The translations under genes were made by a program, and so were the position numbers. A stretch of 64,000 nucleotides of DNA. Source: Liolophura sinensis (taxonomy: Eukaryota; Mollusca; Polyplacophora; Chitonida; Chitonidae). Where the stretch lies: assembly GCF_032854445.1 (NCBI RefSeq), contig NC_088300.1:53356984-53420983 (forward strand). The letters run 5' to 3'. Shown in pieces: positions 13,501-23,515 of this stretch; position 1 is the stretch's first letter; each line of letters opens with the position of its first letter. The notes under the pieces were generated by a model, which worked only from the letters and a program-made list of their open reading frames with translations, searched no databases and was not told the DNA's origin.

Positions 13501-15141
13501 ATTTCTATTGCAAAAGCAAAGGCAGGTGACGAAGACAATTTCTATGCATAGTCTTTGATGTTAACAAAGAGATATTTCCCCGTTTGAAGGGCTTAAGCAG
13601 GTTTCTCGTTCATAGGAGTTTGCTTCAGTACTAAAACACATATCATAAGTTTGGGGGATAACAAAGCATAGCTATTACTGTTGCAAAATTGTGTCTCACA
13701 ACTTGAAGGAGAGATGTTAGTTACTACATGTATGTAGATTTCATCAGCTTGAGGTACAAGTAAGTGGAGTTCTTATTCAAACCACCACCTGTTTCTCAAC
13801 ATGTCACCATGAGTGCTAGTCACTGGTTGTAGGTTGAGCAGCCATGATTATAGCGTATCCAAATATTACTGAACCAACAGTTTTATTTACAATCAAACAT
13901 TTTTATACATTTTCAAAAAGTCAGGTTGCAAGTCAGTTATTATAATGATGGTCTGTAACATTCAATTTGGTAGCGACAAATAAAGGGAATGTTCAGGGTC
14001 ACATAACCCTTGATTGTGACAAATCATAAAGACATGTATATTGATATACAGTTCAGAATATTTTGTGGATCGTAAGAAATCATCCAGCCTATGGTTACCT
14101 TAGATACATGTTATCCCTAAATTTGCATTTAAAAACTGTAAAATAGATGACTTCAACTACTGGACCAGTTGACTCATGTAACACTGTCGGGTCATTCGGG
14201 ACACCGGGTGGCAGTTGACTTGATACCTTTGACACTGTACCTGGGACAGCTCATTTCCATGTAAACAATTTACAAATCACCACAGTTACAAGTACATGAA
14301 CACTTAAGTGACATTTAATGTCTTAAACCTTGTAACTTAGCTACTAAAATATCACACCACTTTCTTGGTTTTGCTGCCATTATAATAATAATTCCTGAAA
14401 TGTGAAATAATATTTCTCTTTTCTACACAAAAAAAGAGAAAGAACAAATAACAGCAAATGAGATGGTGACATTTACCTCCACATATACTATCACTAACAA
14501 ACTTTAACACATAAATTACGTATTACGATGTGTACAGCAAGTGACAGCACTTTTAGTCGGTCAATCACGTGACAAACTGTATTATAACCTCCATTGCTGA
14601 TAATGCTACGATACAAACTAGACAGTTCATCATAATACTCTGCACACTGACACGGGCTTTAAATTGTGAGTCCAAATCCATTAAAACTTGGATAGAACAA
14701 CGCTCAAATAATGTGTTCACTATAGTAAGAGAAGGGCTGGTCTAAATTTAACTTGGTCACAAGTGGTCAGTGAACTGAGCCAGCCCAAGCCCAAGTGCTA
14801 CACTACAAATAAACTCTGCCATTTCAACATGGCCGACATGTGATAAAAAAATTCTCCTAAACTGCACAAAAACAACCGCATGACGTGAGCTGATCCCAAC
14901 CCTAAATTAGAGAACTGAAGAGGAAGAGAGAACGACAAGGAAAATAACTGTCAACGGACGATGTAATATTGTGTTCTGAAGCCGAGAACCGTGCCTGGTA
15001 CGTCAGTGTTTACAAGTCGGCGAGGAGCAAACAGCACAACATTATGAGCACTGAGTGCGGAACATCCTGCAAATCGTTCTACTTACCCTGTAAAACGTTC
15101 AGTATTGACCAGAAAACGAGTAATCCCAGGCCGAACTGCAT
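4111..15141 (-). CDS. LRP6: LRP5/6-type Wnt co-receptor, 5' part of gene (partial, three coding exons)
   Basis: LRP5/6 (arrow in flies) is a single-pass membrane receptor that binds Wnt together with Frizzled and recruits axin to start beta-catenin signalling. The exons 15087-15141, 5040-5433 and 4111-4511 join with phases 1, 2 and 1 and encode residues 1-283 plus one base of codon 284. Residues 1-19 form a hydrophobic signal peptide. The remainder matches the first beta-propeller of vertebrate LRP5/6, with LFANRRD at the start, [61 protein letters not shown] and SPMDIH. All junctions are GT-AG. The EGF-like module that follows propeller 1 in this family is not seen in 1-4110, so the gene continues past the window edge. 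LRP5 and LRP6 are vertebrate duplicates, so here the name means the common invertebrate orthologue. The family assignment is very secure; the full gene structure is not visible. Confidence 0.95.
5040..5433 (-). CDS. LRP6: LRP5/6 coding exon 2 (YWTD propeller 1, first half)
   Basis: The exon has a TTGTAG acceptor just before 5433 and a GTATGC donor after 5040, and is 394 nt long. It encodes residues 19-150, starting with [17 protein letters not shown] and ending [14 protein letters not shown]. The YWTD-type repeats VFWTEVS and LYWTDSE are visible. The line-up with the start of the mature human LRP6 ectodomain is continuous, with no gaps that I can see by eye. Confidence 0.95.
9478..9717 (-). 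repeat. Inverted duplication, left arm (small ORF, frameshifted)
   Basis: Read on the minus strand, this arm aligns with 9831-10088 from TGTGAAATATGG through a shared stretch that encodes [14 protein letters not shown] in the plus arm, and into shared 3' sequence ending near AGAGGTACATT. This copy lacks 8 bases present in the other arm (after GGTGTC at about 9655), so its reading frame is broken in the middle. The two arms are separated by roughly 110 bp and could fold back on each other. The family is unknown. Confidence 0.75.
9831..10088 (+). repeat. Inverted duplication, right arm (intact 66-codon ORF)
   Basis: This arm carries an uninterrupted reading frame at 9837-10037 that starts with GTG, not ATG. 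It includes a hydrophobic segment ([20 protein letters not shown]) that could span a membrane, followed by [10 protein letters not shown] and a stop codon at the same position as in the left arm. Many differences between the arms change amino acids, so the sequence does not show purifying selection. It may be a piece of an unidentified gene or mobile element. I do not recognise the protein. Confidence 0.6.
15087..15141 (-). CDS. LRP6: LRP5/6 coding exon 1 (signal peptide)
   Basis: The reverse strand reads ATG at 15141 and encodes [18 protein letters not shown] before a GTAAGT donor at 15086-15081. The exon is 55 nt long and leaves one base (G), which joins the GA at the start of exon 2 to make Gly19. 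The -3 base is A, which favours this start. The peptide has a hydrophobic core and a plausible signal cleavage site near residue 19. The match of phase, the perfect donor and the placement upstream of propeller exon 2 make this the likely first coding exon even though it is short. Confidence 0.85.
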
Positions 15142-15400
15142 CCTAAGACGTTAGAAAACGTCCCGTAGAACGAAACAGAAGTACAGAATGCATTAAATTT
15201 TTCATAAACTAATGCCAACTAACGGTGAATGAAAGTTGCTCGAAGCCACAACTTGACGATCGAAGCTTACAACCCCTGGCGGACTACTTCCATAGGTCAC
15301 GGTGTATCCTTGCGCGGTCTGGCGCCCACAAGCATGTCAAACAGAAGGGGAAATAGAGCCATGTAAAGTATGGGCGATCTGATTTGACTTTTTATACGGC
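15142..15400 (-). promoter_or_regulatory. Presumed LRP5/6 5' flank
   Basis: This is the sequence directly upstream of the signal-peptide ATG on the minus strand. It is visibly richer in CpG than the surrounding DNA (for example 15255-15325) and has no clear TATA box. The assignment as promoter or 5' UTR is by position only; no transcription start can be read from the sequence. Confidence 0.3.
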
Positions 15401-15933
15401 TCAAAAATCACATTATTCATTTAGAAAGAGAAAGCATACTCTGAAACTATAGACAGAAAAAGCGTTTCTGGTGAGATCAGTAGGTATATGGGAGCTCCAC
15501 GGGATACTGTCAGTTCCCCAAACCCTTCTCCCCCACTATCACTACATTCCCTAACCAGCTGCCCGTTTCCAAATATAAGCCTGTCATATGCCAAGAATTG
15601 TTCGCTTTCATTGGCTGTTTTCCAGGCTGATTGACAACACAACGCAAATTCTAAACCGTGTCAATTTTGACACGGCGCACAAAAACATGTGTAAACACAC
15701 AGAGTTCAGCCATATAAACCGTAGGCCAACCGAACATTGCATAGCCATCATAGACTCGTTTAATAACGATGGCTGTGTGAAGAAATATATTATTTCTTCT
15801 GTATCGAGTGATATTTTTTAAAATCACAAGTCTTGCTAAGTTGGCTATCAGGACTACAATTGCTTTTTCCCGTACTGAAACACAGACCTAATTAAAAGGT
15901 CAAATTTATTACTGTGCTTTAACTTTTAATATT

Positions 15934-16097
15934 GGGGGCCTCCGTGGCTCAGTTGGTCTGCCAACAACCTGCGGTGGTCGTGGGTTTCCTCCGGACTGTG
16001 CCTGGTTTCCTCCCACAATAATGCTCGCCGCACTCGTATAAGTGAAATATTCCTGAGTACGGCATAAAAGGCCAAATCAAATCAAATAAATAAATAA
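15934..16097 (+). mobile_element. tRNA-derived SINE, partial copy
   Basis: The copy begins with the tRNA-like head (GGCCTCCGTGGCTCAGTTGG, A-box region), jumps to the conserved body (GGTCGTGGGTTTCCTCC, GGTTTCCTCCCACAATAATG, GTATAAGTGAAATATTCCTG) and ends in (AAAT)n. The B-box segment present in the full copy at 58154-58413 is deleted. The family resembles the MetaSINE group known from molluscs and other animals; that name is from memory and not verified here. Confidence 0.85.
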
Positions 16098-16156
16098 CAC
16101 ACTTGGATTACATTGGGAGAAGTTTGATATTGTTCTGTTAAAGTATACCAGCGCCG

Positions 16157-16263
16157 TACATTTTTATTTCCTGTGTTTGTAGGATTGTATGTAAATCTCT
16201 GTTTTCTCGTCCAGGGGGTTGTGAAGCCAGATATAGTGTTTTTTGGTGAAGATTTACCCAGAC
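16157..16263 (+). pseudogene. Displaced copy of sirtuin exon 7 and its acceptor
   Basis: These 107 bases match the reverse complement of 25389-25495 with three differences. The segment includes about 54 bases of the 3' end of sirtuin intron 6, the acceptor (TCGTCCAG) and the first 49 or so bases of exon 7, which encode [16 protein letters not shown]. The exonic part is identical to the gene. Because intron sequence is included, it is a DNA-level copy and not a processed transcript. It sits on the opposite strand from the gene, just downstream of a SINE, and no other sirtuin exon is near it. Confidence 0.9.
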
Positions 16264-19200
16264 AGATAAGTTTTTTTGGATGAATTAATGTTAATAAATT
16301 TTAATAGGCATATTTTCCCATTATTATACAGATAAAACCAGCGTAGTTTATATTGCGAAGTTTACAAATCTGTAACTAAGACAAAATATGTTTTCTTCTA
16401 CATGGAATGATTAAGGTCTCTCACTTCAGTCCGCTCGGGTATACACTGGCTCGAACTGTACCTACAGAGTCTACATCTACATGAATACCAAGATTAAAGC
16501 AGATTAATTTGATAGGGCAAAGTAAAATTCTATGCACGTCATTTAAGAAAATTTCTATACATATTTCTTCATATGCGTGTAAGAATTTTGTATAAAATAT
16601 ATATCTATCCACAAAAAGAAAGAAAGAAAAAAAACAATAGTAATAATAATGAAGAAACATATGTGTATGAAACCCGAAAAAAGGAAATCTATGTGTGTTC
16701 AGTGAAGATTTTGTTGTTTTTATATTGTTTTACTGAAACTGGAAATTCAACACGGCTATAATATATATCAGCGGATAAAGCCTGTTCGTTTATGTTGTTT
16801 TTAATACGTTCTGCCCATCGTCCATCGACACTGGGTGGGAAATAATCTATATCCATTAAGATCACATGTACAAGTGATGGTTCCCGAATCTGCAACAGCG
16901 GGACATAACTCGTTTTGATAGTTAAAGTCTATGGCTGTAAAAGTTACTTCCCTTGAAAAGTGTAAATACGCACCTGGACATAATGATAAAACCTGCTACA
17001 CGAATAATCTCAGCTATATATGGCGATCACACCTAAAAGATCCGATCATAATGGAACTAGCGTTACGATCAAAGCACACCCCAGTCGATCATACATGTAT
17101 GTAAAACTTGACATAATACCGGTACACACTTTCTTGAGTGTCAATGCCATCAGCTGTATAACCAACAACTAAACGAGACCAGCTCAATCGTGACAATCGC
17201 AGTAAATTTGCAATTAATCTATCCAGCAAAACAGACATTTGAAAATCAGCCGCCAATCAAAATGGACGACAATTTATTCCCATTGGGATACCTGTACATT
17301 GTTCATATATAGGGTTTCCGAGAATTTCTCAAATATAATACCTATGGGAAATTCAAGAAACTCAATGAACAGCTAGACATCACATAAATCTTATCCACGG
17401 ATGTAGTGGAAATGAAGTAGGTTTTGTTGCCTTTCTGTCGACTGGGTCTTTATGAAGAATAGAAGTGTAGAGAAATCCGAAGTAGATATGTCCTTATACG
17501 ATACATGTATTTGAGTTAGACGCAAGAGTTGATTTTGAAAATCAAGTGAAGGCATACATTTGTCTGATCTCGAAAGAGTTTAAGCTGTCCAAATAGCCGA
17601 AAACTTGTTCATACAAGACGCGTCTCTAAGAAAATTAAATTGTTGTATATAAGACTATATGGAAATTCAATTTTAACCAGAAGTTTTAAAACAAGTCTTG
17701 CAAATATTTGAGGACACACTGACAATAAAGTGATGCCCAGCATCAATGTTGTAGTAACTTAAAACTGGTGTTATATATACCACGTAGTACCAGGCAAGAT
17801 TAGGAGATTGTATAGTATAATGCAGTTAATTTACTGTTCTTTAGATTAGAACATCGTTGCTATAATTGGCAAGTTAGTTTAGATAATGATCCCCACTCTT
17901 CAAACATCCATATATAGCCAGTTTACCATTCAGTCCAAATGAAATTTAAGGCATATGTGAACGGAAGCAGAGAAATAGGGCCTACATCATAATTGTTTAC
18001 AAACTGTTATGGTATCGAACAGTACACAGGAAAGATTGATACAGCAATAGCATATACCGTAACGAAGTTCTTATCACTAGAGACAATATGCTCCATTGAA
18101 TTAAAGTCAAAGAAAGGTAAAATATGAAGTAAGGTTCATCATGCGGACAACTGAAAACTGACGGTATCTAGGAATCCTGACGTGACATGACCTTTTTTTC
18201 TGATGTTTACCAGAAGAAAGGAATTTTGGGAACGTTATTTCATTAAAATTTTACTCATGGGTAAACAGTGTTATTCCAACATTCAGTGTCGTGATAAAAG
18301 TTGGAAGAACTTCCTGTGACGTCAGAGTTCCTAAACTCTGACAGTATGGTCCAAAAATGCCCAAAGAATTCAAATGTTTGAACGCCTTTAACTCTTGTCA
18401 CAAAAATCTAGAAGAAAATAAATGGAAGTACATTTGTTCCAAGTTTTAAGTGGTCTGTTTAGTGATGCTTACTTTGGTATCTAGAGGTCTTTTCCTTTAA
18501 TTTACAAAGGAATTTACAAGCACATCAATAATATAGTATAAAGCTGTTGTCATATGGGGATAACGCCATCCTGAGGAACGCCATACATGATGACAATCTG
18601 GTGGAACCCATGATCAGAGGATTGATGAACTTATTTAATTCGAGGATTAGGCAAAAGCCTTTAAGATATCAGCACGCCTATAGTCGTCGGCATAAATACC
18701 TCACATCAACTGCCATGCATGCACCTGGCATCCTTGCTGTCACAAGAGGTCAATTAAACCATGTAGCGGGAGCTATGTCTGGATTCGAACACGCAACATC
18801 ACTGGTCAGGGGCAGTTGCATCGTCTGAATTAATCTGTGCAGTCTGTAAACGGACCTTTAATTAATCGGAGGAAAATATGTTGTAATGATTGATGATATG
18901 TACAGCTTTTGAATTATGAAACAAATCTTCTTTCCTTGCAAATTCAGCAATTTTAAAAGAGAGTAAATCTCTAATATAACGATATATCTTCAGTGATACG
19001 CTTCTGTCAATTCTTATCAATGAGCTCTGCAAAAACTCATTGCTGAGGAGTATAAGCAATGTTATATCCATGGGCTATATAGTTAATTCAGGACATAGCC
19101 TCTTGTTGATACTTAAAACCTGACTCAGATAAAAGTTTTGCTGAAGCACACGCACGTAGTGTAAAGAGATGTACACATCCACTTATCATTTATCCAGACT

Positions 19201-19285
19201 ATGGTACATGCACTATTTATGGTACATGCACATTTATTATGACGAGGGAGGAACCAGCAGTTGACACATGTACCAAACAGTTGAG

Positions 19286-19351
19286 TGTCATATGGGACAG
19301 AGTCTCAGTTAAGTGGCATATGGGACAGAGTCCCAATTGAGTGTCATATGG
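19286..19351. repeat. Imperfect tandem repeat, unit about 31 nt
   Basis: The unit GTGTCATATGGGACAGAGTC followed by TCAGTTAAG occurs twice in full and starts a third time. The copies differ at a few positions. Nearby, a 16-nt direct repeat (ATTTTCCACATGGTGT) occurs twice at 19784-19815. Confidence 0.7.
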
Positions 19352-20481
19352 CCAGAAAGTCTCATGAGACTCTTGTCTTAAATTATGGTGCCAAAGCTGA
19401 TATATTCTGGAAAATAGTCTCTGTGGTCCACTTTTGATATCTCAGATAATTTCTACTTGCATGACACTGGAGCTGGATTTTCAGGTATCGTGAGACTGAA
19501 GAGTCCCAGAATTTTGAGAGTGGGAAAGTTCCCTAATTTTTGACACTGTATTCCCGGCTTTCTGGGACTGGTTCCCACCAGGTGTCAACTGTCTCTGAAT
19601 TCTTTAACTGGATCACAAATCACTATTCCGATACCGGGACTGTTTCCCAATTCACGGTACAAGAGCCTTCCCACTCTTAATAAAATAGCTACTTACTGAG
19701 AATGCTTACCAGCAATTTGGTGTCAACTCTCGTCAGATTCCAAGGCCATCTGCAGACGCTGAAAAATCTGCGTATTTATAGATTTTCCACATGGTGTATT
19801 TTCCACATGGTGTGGGCGGAGCAATGAACCAAATCAGGAGACTGATTGGTCAGAAGAGCAATTTTGACAGTTTGTACATAATGATGTACATAATGACAGT
19901 TTTGTAAACACAGATGACACGATGACGTCATCACGATCGCTACCAAGAACTCCAAAATAATGGCTTTGCTTTGAAGCCAAAATGTAAATGCCAATGTCGT
20001 AATTTCTACATTATCATTACTACATTGCTTTAAAATACTTATAATTATCCCAAATATGTAGGAACGCCAATACAACAACAACTGTCCATGAAACAGATAA
20101 ACATAAGTTTAAAACTTCCTGACAAACAATCTTCCTACGAGAATAAATAAACGCTGTACTGGCAAATATTGACTTAACTAGTAAATGAACTAGTATGGCC
20201 TCGAATAACGCTCTTAACCAAACTTCCGTGAAAATTCATTAAAATATGATTGTATGAAACTTCTCTACATTAAATTTATTTCTTTAATCCTACTTCCTTA
20301 AATCCCGCTACAATAGGCATGTATATTGCACGATCAAAAAGGGGGTTCCCTGCATAACGCCACCATTACGACAATTTCAAGAATTTCAGATTTTGCACAG
20401 TAAATTTTCCTAATTTGGAAATTTACACCTGCACGGAAATCTAGTTACGTTTGTAGTGGACTGCATATTGTAATACGCTGT

Positions 20482-20483
<2 letters not shown>

Positions 20484-20558
<75 letters not shown>
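20484..20558. repeat. (TA)n microsatellite
   Basis: About 75 bases of uninterrupted alternating A and T. Such tracts are length-variable and their assembled length is not reliable. Confidence 0.98.
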
Positions 20559-20560
<2 letters not shown>

Positions 20561-22969
20561 AATTGTCATAAGGCGTTCTGAACTTCTCATAGCTTGGATA
20601 AGGAAGTATATATCCTATACACGCCCGACCATGTAAATTACCCACAACTATTCAAACAAAGTGCCGGAATGCTTCTGTATGTTTCCCCATATATTAAATA
20701 TAGGCCTACTGAGCACTGCGTAAATTCGTTTTGGGATTACATGACATTCGCTTCTCGAGGCCGGCGACTGTTTGTGATTATTACCAGATTTCATTTCAAC
20801 AATAAGAAAGGACATACGTAGGGCATGAATAAAGGATGTCTTTAACGTTCACACCGATTTTTGTTTTTTGTTTAGTTCAATTTTTCAAAGCACGCTTTGC
20901 ATGGTTCATCGACTTATACTTTAGTCTGTTTCTTTTAACCAGTCGCCTATATTCAGCTATCTGTATTATCAGACATACTCACTACCGGTGTCGTTGACAC
21001 GTGTGCCTCACAACACACGCTCTACGCATGGATATGTTGGGAGTCCATATTCTTGCACAGAAAGTGAATAAAGTTAGGACACTTTTTCTGATCCATGTTA
21101 AACTGCCTAAGCTCGGTTTAAACGGTAAGAACTCATTGCCGAGTGACGTCATAGTCATGCGGTAAAGAATCAGTGCACAATTTTTTAACTTCCTCGTGCA
21201 AAGCATTTTAATTGTAGCTGTGTTCGAATTTTAAGACTTAAATCTTAAGACGTTTGATATAAATACGGGTTCTGGGGCCGATTCAAAATCTTGAAATTTA
21301 AAAGCATATTACATTGTCCAGCATGCACCTAGTTTTTTAATAAGTATAACGTCACACGAGGCAATGAGTTCTTGGTGTTGAAACCAGGCTTATGGAATTT
21401 AATATTATCAATTTGAAGAAGCATTCTTACTGCATTTTTTTACATGTACAACACTACTTTCTGTAAGAGCCTCTTTTCATGCAAGTTTAATAGCTTGTTT
21501 AAAGGAAAACAGCCATTTACCCCATTACAATATTCCTACATACACCAACCAAAAACATCAACAAACTTCAAGTAAAACCAAACCGTTGAGAATTTAATTA
21601 AGTTAGAGGCGTTTATTTGGCAATGAATGTCATGGGAATATGATCCCTGTCAAATCATATTGAAGACAGTTCCCCCTCCCATACCCTCCTCAGAAACGAA
21701 AGTGTCTTTCTTTGTTTTTCTTAACAAAGTAATACTGTGTAGTTTTAATTATTCACATTTGCACCAAATCAATTCATATGTTTTTTATTATAATAACTTT
21801 TTCATGATTTCCATTTTCTGCAGAAGTGTTTCAGATATGTCCAATAAACAAACACTATTCTGCATAAAGTGGCAGTTCCATCATAACACTTAGTTCCATA
21901 GACATTTTCTTTATGAGAGCCATTGAGAGCAGAAGAGAAAGAAGAACAATGCTATGATGTTACATTACCTATAGACACACTTTTCATACAGGTAGGTACT
22001 TTTACCATAAGAGGTATTTTACACTGCCCAATTTGACATTACCAACAGGAGACATTAAAATTCCCTAAAAATATGCACTCTTTTAATGCCATTTTTTGTA
22101 CTGAGTCTCAGGTATATTAGCTACACACAAGTAGAAATGTTACACAATAAGTTATTGCTGGTTCATTAATGCATGTCTTATGTTCACATTCTGGACCAGC
22201 AGCATAAGATTGTACTATAAAATTATTTATCTAACTGATGTCTGTCTATTTATTTAGGTATCTGTTTAATTATGTTGTAATCAGTTATTATTCACCTAAA
22301 TAAAAGAGACATTAGTTGGGCTTAAGGGTTAGGGAAAACAGGTTTTCCCAAGGAAATGCACACCCAGGTTTCTGACAAACCCCTTTATGTGAAGCTTTAT
22401 CCAAACCAGAGACACATGGAAGAGACCATTTTAAACAGCCTTTTACTTATTATGATGGCAGTCAGTTTTGGGTGGAAGAAGTCAAGCACAGCTTTAACGG
22501 CAGAAACCTGTCTAGAGGTATCTGACGATACTGCAGGCATAAATCCATCAATGATACTGCTTTCTGAGGTGTGGTTTAATTGGCCAACAGCCTCTGGTCT
22601 CCAGCACTACATTATTATATTTTACACCTCAGATCACCCTATGTATAGAATCACCTCATGCTCAGAATATCAGCTTAAAAGATTGAATAGCCTTGCATCT
22701 TGAATGGATATCTATAAATATGGTCAAAATTAAGTAGAATAATTAATTTGAAATTTAAACTACATGAAACAGAGAGAACAAGCCCACTCCTCCCTTGGAG
22801 GATTTTCATGGCATTAGTTAGTCTTCGCCTTGGAATATTTGTAACACTGCCATTATCTGAAGAATACTTCAAATGTCATTACCCAGAAGGATGTCTTTCT
22901 TATTATCTCATGTAAAGTGTTCACTACTAATATGTGCACCTTTGTGAACTATGCTATTCATGTTTTTAC

Positions 22970-23116
22970 TGCGACACACTGTCATTATCCATGTACAGAT
23001 GTCATTAAAGTATACGCAAGTGTCATTGTTAGGTGTTACATTAGAATTGTCATTATGCATGTGTCATTATTTATGTACAATGTATACACATCATTATCTA
23101 TGTGCAACTGTCATTA
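22970..23116. repeat. Degenerate tandem repeat at the sirtuin 3' end
   Basis: Variants of TGTCATTATCTATGTACAA recur about every 20-30 bases (near 22980, 23005, 23022, 23048, 23062, 23088 and 23109). The last one overlaps the TTATCTGG that holds the sirtuin stop codon on the minus strand, so the repeat would lie at the start of the 3' UTR. Confidence 0.7.
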
Positions 23117-23515
23117 TCTGGAATCTTCCTCGGAACTGCTTTCTGATGTCTCCTCAGTACTACTGCTGCTACTGTCCTCTTTCTGGGCTCTGTACCCCTT
23201 CCACTGATACTCTTTACTTTTATGGGAACCTCCAAGCCTCGGCAATAAAGCTGTTCTTGCTCTTCCTGTGCTGGAAATCCGTCTCTGGTTAAAACATACG
23301 TTAGGCTTCTGCCCTTCTGATTTCGCAGAGTTCATTGTGTGGAGATGGCGTCTTGGAGGACTGATATCAGTGGGATTGATTGTGGTTGCAAGGTTACCTC
23401 CCTTGGATGCGCTGGAGCTGTGGTTACTTCCCTTAGGTGAGCTTGTTTCCTGTGTGGAACTGTCCTTCTGATCCTCTGAGGAAGGGTTGTTTTTATTACT
23501 TCCACCTACCCAGCA
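23114..23515 (-). CDS. SIRT3: SIRT3 coding exon 10 (Ser-rich tail, stop codon)
   Basis: The acceptor GTTTTAG precedes 23515 and the frame is open for 133 codons to TAA at 23114-23116. The product is rich in Ser, Asn, Lys and Arg, and ends in a run of Ser with Glu ([19 protein letters not shown]). Such a sequence is probably disordered and offers many acidic-directed kinase sites. Vertebrate SIRT3 has no such tail. The join is supported by phase and a good acceptor. Confidence 0.8.
   Translation of the reverse strand, partial: CWVGGSNKNNPSSEDQKDSSTQETSSPKGSNHSSSASKGGNLATTINPTDISPPRRHLHTMNSAKSEGQKPNVCFNQRRISSTGRARTALLPRLGGSHKSKEYQWKGYRAQKEDSSSSSTEETSESSSEEDSR

Larger units (their letters stand above)
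5434..15086 (-). other. LRP5/6 intron 1 (9.65 kb)
   Basis: The interval between the signal-peptide exon and the first propeller exon is non-coding. It contains an inverted duplication (9478-10088), a possible SINE-like segment at about 6190-6440, a dispersed-repeat fragment at 13361-13430 and many TACATGTA palindromes. ORFs such as 10151-10609 and 12209-12424 are unsupported by any recognisable motif. First introns of developmental receptors often hold enhancers, but nothing in the sequence identifies one. Confidence 0.7.
16264..23113. other. Intergenic region between LRP5/6 and the sirtuin gene
   Basis: No supported gene lies here. I see a possible tRNA-like SINE head on the minus strand near 18700-18830 (GTTCGAATCC B-box), an imperfect tandem repeat at 19286-19351, a palindromic TGACGTCA site at 19923, a long AT repeat at 20484-20558, and a degenerate repeat running into the sirtuin stop codon from about 22970. 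The ORFs at 18547-18828 and 22356-22703 have no recognisable domain. Confidence 0.6.

Noticed and set aside
22356-22703. 115-codon plus-strand ORF in the LRP5/6-sirtuin interval
   Set aside because: No motif, no family resemblance and no clear splice or promoter signals; retained only as possible chance ORF.
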